Source: Mesorhizobium sp. | GTDB lineage: Bacteria; Pseudomonadota; Alphaproteobacteria; Rhizobiales; Rhizobiaceae | Length of the DNA: 64,000 bases | Reading direction: 5' to 3' | Assembly (NCBI RefSeq): GCF_017306545.1 | Contig: NZ_JAFKID010000009.1 | Span: 1 to 64,000 of the forward strand | Shown here: one piece after another, positions 1 to 6,958 of the stretch | Layout: the number at the start of each line of letters is the position of its first letter | Numbering within the stretch: the stretch's first letter is position 1 | Position numbers and translations under genes: made by a program | The notes under the pieces: generated by a model | The model's input: the letters and a program-made list of their open reading frames with translations, nothing else | Told to the model about the DNA's origin: nothing | Databases searched by the model: none

Positions 1-40
1 TCCCCCGTGTGGGGAGGGGCTAGGGGTGGGGACGCGCCAA
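1..40. repeat. Partial copy of G-rich intergenic repeat (family B)
   Basis: The first 40 bases are a GGGGAGGGG-TAGGGGTGGGG type block. It matches one arm of the complete inverted-repeat element at 25084-25229 with a few differences. The other arm would lie outside the window. No gene is seen in it. Confidence 0.6.
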
Positions 41-58
41 CTTGGACCATTTGCATCC

Positions 59-1168
59 TCAATCCCCGTCCAGCGAGGAAAACCCGGCGGTCAGGCCGAA
101 CTCGGCCGTCATGCGTGTGCCGACCAGACCGGAGAGGCTGCTGGTGACGAGGCGGAAATGTTCCAGCTTCGCCCGCTTTTCGGGGTCTGCCAGCACGGCA
201 TCGATGGGGCCGGAGGCGGCGCGGGCGTCGGCGACGCCGTTGGCAAGCTGGATATGCGTCGATTCCGCCATCCAGCGGGCGTCGCCGGACAGCGCCTCGC
301 CGATGCGCGAAACCTTGAACAAGCGGTCCAGGCCGTCGAGATTGGCGGCCAGCGAATCGGTCGTCTTGCCCGAGCGCCAGAAGATCGCCTGCTTCGGCCT
401 GTCGCCGTCGGCATTCGCGCCAAGGAAGCCTTTCAGCCGCACGTCGCGGACCATCTCCAGCCCGTCGATGAGCACGCCGAGCAATTCGGTCACGGCCTCC
501 GGCCCGTCGCGATAGACCGGATTGTCGGGCCCCGGCTTCCGCCAGATCGCGGCAAAGCCGTCCGGCTTCTTCCAGGCCGTATCGACGTCGGCGGCCATGG
601 TCTCGATGTTGCCGGCCACGGCCGCCCCATAGGCGCAGCGATAGGCGCCGCCGGCGCTCCCCAACGCATCCGCGCCGGTGCCGTAAAGGATGTATTCCAG
701 CGCGCCCAGCCCCTGCATGGCGACACTCTTGCCGGCGATGGCGGCGGGATCGGCGGCGGACGGGTCCTTGGCGGCGATGGCGGCCTGCACCTGCTTCAAC
801 CCGATCGACTTGCGGTCCGGCCAGAACAGCATGCGCTCCAGCCGGTTGTCCTCGCGGATCGGCCCGAACTGGACGACCTCGATCGTCGACCAGGCGTCGA
901 CGAGCGCGGAGAAATCGGCGCGGGCGGTGTCGAGATTGGCTTGGGAAGGCGATGAGCAGAGCGCTTTAACGGCTTTTGCCTCGGCGGAAGCCCTCTCGTG
1001 CAAGGCGGCATAGGCCGGACGCACGAAACCATCGACGGTGCGGCCGATGACATCGGCGGCTTTCACCGGCGCCGCCGAAGCCGATTGGGCAGCGGCGAGT
1101 GACAGGGAAATCGTCAGCACCGCGAAAATGGAAGGCAAGCTAGCCACGGCTTTCAAAAAGCGGATCAT
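59..1168 (-). CDS. Imelysin family periplasmic protein (second imelysin of the iron cluster, COG3489-like)
   Basis: 369 residues. A signal peptide is visible (hydrophobic residues about 9-29, then Ala-rich to about 33), so the protein is probably periplasmic. The rest is the alpha-helical imelysin fold, a family linked to iron uptake or homeostasis. The imelysin GxHxxE motif is present only as GLGALE (153-158): the His is replaced by Gly, while the paralogue at 3771-5069 keeps GYHAIE. The start is fixed by a TGATG overlap with the stop of the upstream di-heme gene, which suggests translational coupling. It is the last gene of the irpA-bfd-bfr-DHOR-imelysin run. The family is clear. The biochemical role is not settled, and loss of the His suggests that its metal site, if any, differs. 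Confidence 0.85.
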   Translation of the reverse strand: MIRFLKAVASLPSIFAVLTISLSLAAAQSASAAPVKAADVIGRTVDGFVRPAYAALHERASAEAKAVKALCSSPSQANLDTARADFSALVDAWSTIEVVQFGPIREDNRLERMLFWPDRKSIGLKQVQAAIAAKDPSAADPAAIAGKSVAMQGLGALEYILYGTGADALGSAGGAYRCAYGAAVAGNIETMAADVDTAWKKPDGFAAIWRKPGPDNPVYRDGPEAVTELLGVLIDGLEMVRDVRLKGFLGANADGDRPKQAIFWRSGKTTDSLAANLDGLDRLFKVSRIGEALSGDARWMAESTHIQLANGVADARAASGPIDAVLADPEKRAKLEHFRLVTSSLSGLVGTRMTAEFGLTAGFSSLDGD

Positions 1169-2928
1169 CACAGCGACTCCAGGAACTTGATCAGCGTAGC
1201 GCGCGTCGCGGCACCGGCGGCGGCGAAGCGGTCGCGGGCCTTGGTGCCCTCGCCGCCGTGCCACAGGATCGCCTCGGTGAGATTGCGGGCGCGCCCGTCG
1301 TGCAGGAAGAAGGCATGGCCGCCACCAACCCGACCGGTCAGGCCGATGCCCCAGAGCGGCGGCGTGCGCCATTCTCTGCCCGTCGCCTCGCCAACCTGTT
1401 GCCCGTCGGCCAACCCTTCGCCCATGTCGTGCAGCAAAAAATCCGAATAAGGCCAGACGAGCTGGAAGGATAGCGCCTTGTCCGGCGCATCGCGGCGGGT
1501 GACGAATTTCGGCGTGTGGCAGGCAATGCAACCCATCTCGTAAAAGGCCCGCTTGCCGGCAAGGACGTCCTTGCCGCCGGCGTCGCGGCGCGCCGGCACG
1601 GCGAGGTTTTGCGCATAGAAGGTGATCAGGTCCATCACCGGCGCCGGCGCCTCGGTGTCGCCGAGGCGTGTCTGCACGCCGTTTGCCATGGCAAGGCATG
1701 CCGGCTCGGTCTCCGTGCAGTCGCCCCAATGGCGCGGCGCTTCCGGCGAGGAGATGCCGATGTCGGTCGCCAGCGCGTCGGCCGACTGCTGGCGGATCGA
1801 AGGGGCCTCAGCCTTCCAGCCGAAGCGGCCGAGCGCCGGCTTGCCGGCCGCCTCGTCCGGCACGATGTTCGGCCGACCGGAAATGCCGTCGCCGTCGCGG
1901 TCGTCCGGATCGGCATGGGCGAGGATGTCGGCGGGAGGAATCTGCTCGACGAGGCCGAGCCCGATCATCGGCGGCGTCAGACGCGGCGACAGCGTGGTGG
2001 CCGGGTCGAGCGGGCCGTAGGCGAGATCGGTCACGGAATAGGCGGGCCGGCGCAGGGAGACGGTGGTGCCGTCGCCCAGCGTGAACGGCTCTTCCGTATA
2101 GGTCACGCTCATGCGGCCTTCGCCGGCGAGGCCGGGCACGGCCAGTTCCTGCAATTGCGTGCCGTAGACGGGATCTGGGAAATTCAGCACCTCGTGCCGG
2201 GCGATCATCGCCTGCTCCTCGGCCGTGCTCGCCGCCCGTGCCAGCCGCAGGAACATGGAGGTGGTGCCGAGGGGCGGGCGGCCGCGACCGTCCTTCAGGT
2301 GGCAATTCTGGCAGGCGCGCTCGTTGAACAGCGGCCCCAACCCGTCGGACGCCTGCGTCGAAGACGGCGACGACACCCAGTTCTTGCGGAACAGCGCATT
2401 GCCGAGCTGGAACGTGGCGCGCTGCTCGAAGGTGATGTTGGCCGAGGGTTGCGAGAAGGCGTCGGCGTCGACGCGCTTCTTCGACGTGCCGGCGCCGCCT
2501 TGCAGCGTCTCGTGGTCTTCGGGTTTCGAGAAATCGGCGGTCGGCCGGGTGACGGCCTCGACGCGGGCAAGGTCCGCGGCGGAGAGGTCGGCGCGGGTTG
2601 TGAGCGCATCATCAGCGAACATCGCCTTGGACGATATTACCAGCAGAAGGCTGGATAATATGGCGAGACGGCTGAGCGCGCGCTTCGCCCCGTTTACGGG
2701 GAGAAGATGCCGGCAGGCAGATGAGGGGCGGTGCAAACCTTTCAGAGAGGGACGCTGCCCCTCATCCGTCCCTTCGGGACACAGCCCTTCGCGATGGCTC
2801 CGGGCGTTCGTCACTCGAAAAGCCCATTCGAGGGCTTTTCGTCTGCTATGCAGACCGCTTTTCACCCCCGTAAACGGGGCGAAGGAAGAACGGCGCGGCG
2901 CGCGCAGCAGTTCTAGGGCGCGCCGCAT
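1168..2928 (-). CDS. Di-heme oxidoreductase (DHOR/DUF1111, 'thiol oxidoreductase-like', COG3488)
   Basis: The conserved part contains two c-type heme sites, CQNCH and CIACH, as in the DHOR family that often sits between imelysin genes. A signal-peptide-like stretch (RALSRLAILSSLLLVISS, then KAMFA) precedes the mature part, so export to the periplasm is likely. I placed the start at 2928 because an AAGGA ribosome site lies about 8 bases ahead and overlaps the bfr stop codon region. From there the frame stays open for 586 codons but runs through the 200-bp palindromic repeat at 2684-2883, giving a repeat-derived segment of about 67 residues ahead of the signal-like core. No ATG lies between the repeat and that core. 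The alternative ATG near 2622 would remove the signal. The true N-terminus is therefore uncertain; the C-terminal part and stop are not. Confidence 0.78.
   Translation of the reverse strand: MRRALELLRAPRRSSFAPFTGVKSGLHSRRKALEWAFRVTNARSHREGLCPEGTDEGQRPSLKGLHRPSSACRHLLPVNGAKRALSRLAILSSLLLVISSKAMFADDALTTRADLSAADLARVEAVTRPTADFSKPEDHETLQGGAGTSKKRVDADAFSQPSANITFEQRATFQLGNALFRKNWVSSPSSTQASDGLGPLFNERACQNCHLKDGRGRPPLGTTSMFLRLARAASTAEEQAMIARHEVLNFPDPVYGTQLQELAVPGLAGEGRMSVTYTEEPFTLGDGTTVSLRRPAYSVTDLAYGPLDPATTLSPRLTPPMIGLGLVEQIPPADILAHADPDDRDGDGISGRPNIVPDEAAGKPALGRFGWKAEAPSIRQQSADALATDIGISSPEAPRHWGDCTETEPACLAMANGVQTRLGDTEAPAPVMDLITFYAQNLAVPARRDAGGKDVLAGKRAFYEMGCIACHTPKFVTRRDAPDKALSFQLVWPYSDFLLHDMGEGLADGQQVGEATGREWRTPPLWGIGLTGRVGGGHAFFLHDGRARNLTEAILWHGGEGTKARDRFAAAGAATRATLIKFLESL
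2684..2883. repeat. 200-bp palindromic repeat (family A) inside the 5' part of the DHOR gene
   Basis: The ends are exact 18-base inverted copies: TTCGCCCCGTTTACGGGG at 2684-2701 and its complement at 2866-2883. Inside are the 'GATGCCGGCAGGCAGATGAGGGG' theme (split here by position 2704-2728) and its inverted CCCCTCATCCG partner, then a second small hairpin around AAAGCCC/GGGCTTTT (2818-2838). Related copies lie at 40176-40302 and 61141-61270. There is no coding capacity for mobility; it is a non-autonomous hairpin element. Here it overlaps the open reading frame of the di-heme gene in place of spacer DNA. Confidence 0.8.
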
Positions 2929-2938
2929 CGCATGTCCT

Positions 2939-3436
2939 TCAGCCCTGGTTCGTCTCGGCGTTGTCGGCCGACTCGGCATTGAGCAACCCGTATTTCTCCT
3001 CGCCAATGGAGGCGAGCAGGTCGAGCTGGGTCTCGAGGAAGTCGATATGGCCTTCCTCGTCGGCCAAAAGGTCCTCAAACAGCTTCATCGACACGTAGTC
3101 GCCCACTTCGTTGCAGATCTCGCGCGAGCGCTTGTAGGCGGTGCGTGCGTCGTATTCGCCTTCGAGGTCCGATTCCAGCACTTCCTTGACGTTCTGGCCG
3201 ATGCGCAGCGGCGCCACCGATTGCAGGTTCGGGTGGCCCTCGAGAAAGATGATGCGCGCCACCAGTCTGTCGGCGTGGTGCATTTCCTCGATGGATTCGG
3301 CCCGCTCCTTCTTTGCCAGCTTTGTGTAGCCCCAGTCTTCCAGCAGCCTGAAATGCACCCAGTACTGGTTGACGGCGCCGAGTTCGAGAAAAAGCGCCTC
3401 GTTAAGCCGCTCGATGACCTGCTTGTCGCCTTTCAT
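2939..3436 (-). CDS. bfr: Bacterioferritin
   Basis: 165 residues, normal length. It oxidises and stores iron in a cytoplasmic 24-mer with heme. The N-terminus [12 protein letters not shown] is typical. Ferroxidase ligands Glu18, Glu51 and His54 and the heme-ligating Met52 (EEMHHAD) sit where expected, and the late [11 protein letters not shown] motif is intact. The start at 3436 is inside the end of bfd (35-base overlap), so the two are probably co-translated. Downstream, the bfr stop region doubles as ribosome site for the DHOR gene. The context (bfd, imelysins, Irr box at 5362) indicates iron-dependent control. Confidence 0.96.
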   Translation of the reverse strand: MKGDKQVIERLNEALFLELGAVNQYWVHFRLLEDWGYTKLAKKERAESIEEMHHADRLVARIIFLEGHPNLQSVAPLRIGQNVKEVLESDLEGEYDARTAYKRSREICNEVGDYVSMKLFEDLLADEEGHIDFLETQLDLLASIGEEKYGLLNAESADNAETNQG

Positions 3437-3713
3437 GGGTTCTGCTCCCGTATTGGCCGCGCAGTTCCCGCACGCGGTCCAGGTGTGAAACGATGTCGGC
3501 GCCGCCCGTCTGCGAACGGGCGTGGTAGTCCTCGGTGACCCGAATGATCGTTTCCACCACATTTGGGAAACAGCCGCAACAGCGGCCGCGTTTGTGCATG
3601 GCATGGTAGACCTTGGCCGGCACGATGAGCTGCCAGGCGTCCTCGTCGAGCAGCTTGAGGATCGTCTGCTCGATCTCTTTTTCGGTGATGATGTTGCAAT
3701 GGCAGACCAGCAT
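3402..3713 (-). CDS. bfd: Bacterioferritin-associated ferredoxin ((2Fe-2S)-binding protein)
   Basis: About 103 residues. The N-terminus [14 protein letters not shown] carries the CxC pair, and RCCGCFPN carries the CxxC pair of the BFD-like [2Fe-2S] domain. In the known system Bfd passes electrons to the bacterioferritin heme so that stored iron is released. The start at 3713 is chosen because of GAGG just upstream and because the motif begins at once; 3722 (MRDMLV) and 3749 are alternatives. The C-terminus is longer than in short enterobacterial Bfd (about 64 residues), and its last 35 bases overlap the start of bfr. Follows the irpA-like gene by 57 bases, likely same operon. Confidence 0.9.
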   Translation of the reverse strand: MLVCHCNIITEKEIEQTILKLLDEDAWQLIVPAKVYHAMHKRGRCCGCFPNVVETIIRVTEDYHARSQTGGADIVSHLDRVRELRGQYGSRTHERRQAGHRAA

Positions 3714-3770
3714 GTCCCTCATCCGGATGGCTGGCGGCGCGTCCTGCACGCCGCTTGCTGTCGTCGGTTG

Positions 3771-5069
3771 TTACTGGAAGACCTTGTCGGGCGCATCCAG
3801 GCTGTCGGAGCCCTCGAAGGCGATGGCGTCGAGCTTGAGCGTCGAGACCACCCGCTCGATCGACTTGGTCTGGTCGATCAGCGCGTCGATCGCCGCCTGC
3901 ACGGTGGCGTTGCCTTGCGTGTTGCCCTCGGCGATCTGCTGGTCGTAAGCCTCGCCGGCGTCGGCGCGCGCCTTGATCGCTTCCATCTTCGCCACCGTGG
4001 CGTCCAGCTTGCCCCTCAGTTCGGTGTCGAGGGCCGGATCGGCGGCCTTGACCATGTCGGAGACGGACGGACCGGAAACCTCGGTGCCGTCGAGGCGCTT
4101 GTAGCTGCCGAGATAGGCCGCGCGAATGCCGACGGCGTCTTCCAGATGCGACATGTGGGTGTTGTCGGAGAAGCAATCCTGCTCCTCCTCCGGGTCGTGC
4201 AGCAGCAGGCCGAGCTTCATGCGCTCGCCGGCCAATTCGCCGTAGGAGAGCGAACCCATGCCGGTCAGGATGGCGGAAATGCCGGCATTGGCGTCGATCT
4301 CTTCCAGATGCTTGCGCGCCGCGCCGCCTTCCTTCCAGTCGCCCACCATCTCCTCCAGATCGGAGACGAGCAGGTCGGTGGCGGATTTCAGATACTGGGC
4401 GCGGCGGTCGCAATTGTCGTGCGTGCAGTTCTGGAGGTCGTAGTCGGTGTAGAGTCGCTCGCCGGCGCCGGGTCCCGTACCGTGCAAGTCCTGGCCCCAC
4501 AGCAGGAACTCGATGGCATGGTAGCCGGTCGCCACGTTGGCCTCGATGCCGCCGGCCCCCTGCAAGGTGCCGGAGAGGAATTCCGGCGTGATCTGCGAGG
4601 CATCGACCGTCTTGCCGTCGATCTCGATTTCCTTGTTGGCGATGACGTTGGCCGTGTAGAGCGAATTCTCGTCCGACTCGGTACCGTAGCCCGCATCGAC
4701 ATAGTCGATCAGGCCCTCGTCCAACGGCCAGGAATTCACCCGGCCTTCCCAGTCGTCGACGACCGGGTTGCCGAAGCGATAGACCTCGGTCTGCGGATAG
4801 ACGACGCGTGCGGCCTTCCAGGCGTCCTTGGCGGCCTGTTGCGTCTGAGCCGACGGCTTGGCAAGGAAGGCGTCGACGGCGGCATCCAGCGCCTTGGCCG
4901 TGGCGAGCGTATCCTCGAATTTGGCGAGCGCGATGTCGGCGTAGGTCTTGACCACCGCCCTGGCGTCGGTGTCGGCGCGGGCGGGCAGCATGAACACGGC
5001 GGCCGTCAGCGCCAGCGTGGCGACCGTAGCGGCGAGTCTGCCGCCGTGGCGTCCCTTCGTCCTCATCAT
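3771..5069 (-). CDS. irpA: Imelysin family iron-regulated protein (IrpA-like, COG3487)
   Basis: 432 residues. Signal peptide: basic start MMRTKGRHGG, hydrophobic 13-28, cleavage likely after ARA near residue 32, so periplasmic. The imelysin signature GYHAIEFLLWG is at 182-192, with His184 and Glu187 as the HxxE pair. The family is repeatedly found in Irr/Fur-controlled iron operons. The start is set by AAGGAGAG about 10 bases upstream; a second ATG follows at once (5066). It is the first gene of the cluster, with a candidate promoter at 5300-5328 and an Irr-type box at 5362-5380. The molecular function (iron binding or peptidase-like) is not established by the sequence. Confidence 0.9.
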   Translation of the reverse strand: MMRTKGRHGGRLAATVATLALTAAVFMLPARADTDARAVVKTYADIALAKFEDTLATAKALDAAVDAFLAKPSAQTQQAAKDAWKAARVVYPQTEVYRFGNPVVDDWEGRVNSWPLDEGLIDYVDAGYGTESDENSLYTANVIANKEIEIDGKTVDASQITPEFLSGTLQGAGGIEANVATGYHAIEFLLWGQDLHGTGPGAGERLYTDYDLQNCTHDNCDRRAQYLKSATDLLVSDLEEMVGDWKEGGAARKHLEEIDANAGISAILTGMGSLSYGELAGERMKLGLLLHDPEEEQDCFSDNTHMSHLEDAVGIRAAYLGSYKRLDGTEVSGPSVSDMVKAADPALDTELRGKLDATVAKMEAIKARADAGEAYDQQIAEGNTQGNATVQAAIDALIDQTKSIERVVSTLKLDAIAFEGSDSLDAPDKVFQ

Positions 5070-5299
5070 CGTTCGTCTCTCTCCTTGGAATGGCGGATCG
5101 GTGCGGCGGCTCCGGACAACGCCGGAGCATCGAAAAGGCGGCAGGAAGCGGAAGGTGGCGGCAGCGCGAGACGGTTCGCATCCCCAGCCGGACAGCCGAC
5201 CGCGACGCCATGGCTCGCGCACAAGAACAACACCGAAAGCCTCCAATCGAAAGGGTTCAAGGCCCAGACATCAAAGGGGTGCGCCAGAAGCGCCCCGCT

Positions 5300-5328
5300 C
5301 TTAAAGTTGAGAAAAAGAGGAAAGTCAA
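5300..5328 (-). promoter_or_regulatory. Candidate promoter of the irpA-bfd-bfr cluster
   Basis: Reading the minus strand: TTGACT at 5323-5328, 17-base spacer, TTTAAG at 5300-5305, in an AT-richer patch. It would put the transcript start near 5293 and the centre of the Irr-type box at about -78. This leaves a leader of roughly 225 bases before the start codon, in which I see no other structure. Pattern match only. Confidence 0.4.
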
Positions 5329-5361
5329 ACCAAATCGGCGGAAAAGCCAATTGAAACAATA

Positions 5362-5380
5362 GTTTGGAATTATTCTAAAC
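5362..5380. promoter_or_regulatory. Irr box (iron control element) candidate
   Basis: GTTTGGAAT-T-ATTCTAAAC: 9-base arms with one mismatch, centred at 5371. It matches the rhizobial ICE/Irr pattern (TTTAGAAnnnTTCTAAA). It lies between the divergent irpA cluster and the flavoprotein gene at 5563. On the plus strand TTGAAA (5351-5356) and TCTAAA (5374-5379) with a 17-base spacer would overlap the box, so Irr could affect both directions. The rest of the 493-base gap (5070-5562) holds the promoter above and a small inverted repeat at 5486-5510. Confidence 0.7.
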
Positions 5381-5485
5381 TGCAACGGTCAAGTTAAGGT
5401 GACGGCGCGGAGCGCGCCGGTGAGCGTGCGCATTGACAGCGCACCGTTTCAGGTGCGACGCCGGAAACGGCTTGCGGCGCTGGCG

Positions 5486-5510
5486 GACAATCGCCATGTG
5501 GCGGATTGTC
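5486..5510. promoter_or_regulatory. Inverted repeat GACAATC-N11-GATTGTC, possible operator
   Basis: Perfect 7-base arms 53-77 bases before the start of the flavoprotein gene at 5563. Spacing and position suit an operator or small hairpin, but no matching copy was noticed elsewhere and no regulator gene is adjacent. Confidence 0.25.
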
Positions 5511-5562
5511 ATAGGATTTCAACGGCACCGGCAGGCGCCGGATCGGTCGGGGACGGGTTGCG

Positions 5563-6798
5563 ATGAAGAACGGCGTGGTCATTGTCGGCGCGGGGCATGG
5601 CGGGGTGCAGGCGGCGGCGAGCCTGCGCGAAGAAGGTTATGACGGCCCCGTCATCCTGCTCGGCGACGAGCAGGAGGCGCTGCCCTATCACAAGCCGCCG
5701 CTGTCCAAGACTTTCATCAAGGACCTGCAGGCGAAACCGCAGCCGCTGCGCGGCGAAGCCTTCTACACCGGCAGCGCCATCGACTACCGCCCCGGCACGC
5801 GGGTGGAGCGCATCGACCTTGCCGGCCGCCAACTCGAACTGGCCGGCGGCGCGGTGCTGCCCTTCGACCGGCTGGTGCTGGCCACCGGCTCGCGGCCGCG
5901 CACTCTGCCGCTGCCGGGCATTGAGCTTGCCGGCGTGCTGTCGCTGCGCTCGCTCGGCGATGCGCGGACAATCCGCGACCTGATCGCCAAAGCCGGAGAG
6001 GTCGTGGTGTTGGGCGGCGGCTTCATCGGACTGGAGATCGCCGCGACGCTCACGGCGGCCGGCTGCAAGGTGACGGTGATCGAGGCGATGGGGCGCCTGC
6101 TCGGCCGCGCGGTCGCGCCGGCGGTCGCCGCCCATGTGCGGCAGCGGCTTGAGGCGTCGGGCGTGCGCATCCTCACAGGCACGACCGTCTCGAAGCTGGA
6201 AGGCGATGCAACCGGTCATGTCGCGGCGGCCGTCACCTCCGGCGGCGAAAGGTTGCCGGCGCAGATGGTGATCGTCGGCGTCGGCGTCATACCGGTGACG
6301 GAACTGGCGGACGCCGCCGGCATCGAGACAGCCAACGGCGTGCGCGTCGATGCGCAGATGCGCTCTTCGGTGCCCGAAGTGCTGGCGGTGGGCGACGCGG
6401 TCAATTACCGGCACTGGTTCACGGGGCAGGACGTGCGGCTGGAATCGGTGCAGAACGCCACCGACCAGGCCAAGCTCGCCGCGCGCACCATCCTCGGCCA
6501 CGAGGACGCCTATACGGCCGTCCCTTGGTTCTGGTCCGACATCGGCGACATGAAATTGCAGATGGTCGGGCTGACCGCCGGGGGCAATCGCGAGATCGTC
6601 GTCGGAGAACCGGCCGAGAACAAGTTCTCGATCTATCACTATCTCGGCGACCGGCTGCTCGGCATCGAATCCGTCAACCGCCCCGCCGACCACATGATGG
6701 GCCGCAAGATGATGGCTGCGGGTTTTTCGCCGGCACCGGACGTTATCGCCGCAGGCGGGGACTTGAAGGCGGCGCTGGCTGAATTTCAGGAGCGCTGA
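5563..6798 (+). CDS. FAD-dependent NAD(P)H:ferredoxin/rubredoxin reductase-type oxidoreductase
   Basis: 411 residues. Two dinucleotide-binding folds: the FAD site VVIVGAGHGGVQAA at 5-18 and the NAD(P)H site VVVLGGGFIGLEIAA near 147-161, followed by a late FAD motif (VLAVGDAV). The YHKPPLSK segment near residue 43 is typical of the rhodocoxin/putidaredoxin reductase group that feeds ferredoxins of P450 or dioxygenase systems. A C-terminal reductase domain (VPWFWSDIGD) is present. No ferredoxin or oxygenase gene is next to it, so the partner is unknown. GGGGACGGG precedes the ATG. Proximity to the Irr box raises the possibility of iron control and of a role with Bfd, but that is inference. Confidence 0.88.
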   Translation: MKNGVVIVGAGHGGVQAAASLREEGYDGPVILLGDEQEALPYHKPPLSKTFIKDLQAKPQPLRGEAFYTGSAIDYRPGTRVERIDLAGRQLELAGGAVLPFDRLVLATGSRPRTLPLPGIELAGVLSLRSLGDARTIRDLIAKAGEVVVLGGGFIGLEIAATLTAAGCKVTVIEAMGRLLGRAVAPAVAAHVRQRLEASGVRILTGTTVSKLEGDATGHVAAAVTSGGERLPAQMVIVGVGVIPVTELADAAGIETANGVRVDAQMRSSVPEVLAVGDAVNYRHWFTGQDVRLESVQNATDQAKLAARTILGHEDAYTAVPWFWSDIGDMKLQMVGLTAGGNREIVVGEPAENKFSIYHYLGDRLLGIESVNRPADHMMGRKMMAAGFSPAPDVIAAGGDLKAALAEFQER

Positions 6799-6951
6799 CC
6801 TCCCCTCCCCCTTGAGGGGAGGGTGCCGAGCGAAGCGAGGCGGGAGGGGTCACCTCAACCGCTCTATCGCAGAGATATGTCGGCGTACTACCGCGAGGAC
6901 CCCTCCCGACCCGCTACGCGGGCCACCCTCCCCTCAAGGGGGAGGGGGAGG
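6799..6951. repeat. Inverted-repeat intergenic element (family B-like, 'GAGCGAAGCGAG' type)
   Basis: Arms of about 50 bases: CCTCCCCTCCCCCTTGAGGG... from 6799 and its near complement ending at 6951, each carrying a smaller hairpin (CGAGCGAAGCGAGGCGGGAGG and CCTCCCGACCCGCTACGCGGG). It fills the convergent space between the flavoprotein gene and gabT and could act as a two-way terminator. No coding capacity. Confidence 0.7.
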
Positions 6952-6958
6952 CTAGCGC

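Noticed and set aside
5066..5359. A 97-codon minus-strand frame between the Irr box and irpA
   Set aside because: It overlaps the probable promoter and leader, has no ribosome site, no family resemblance and ordinary spacer composition. A leader peptide role cannot be excluded but is not supported.
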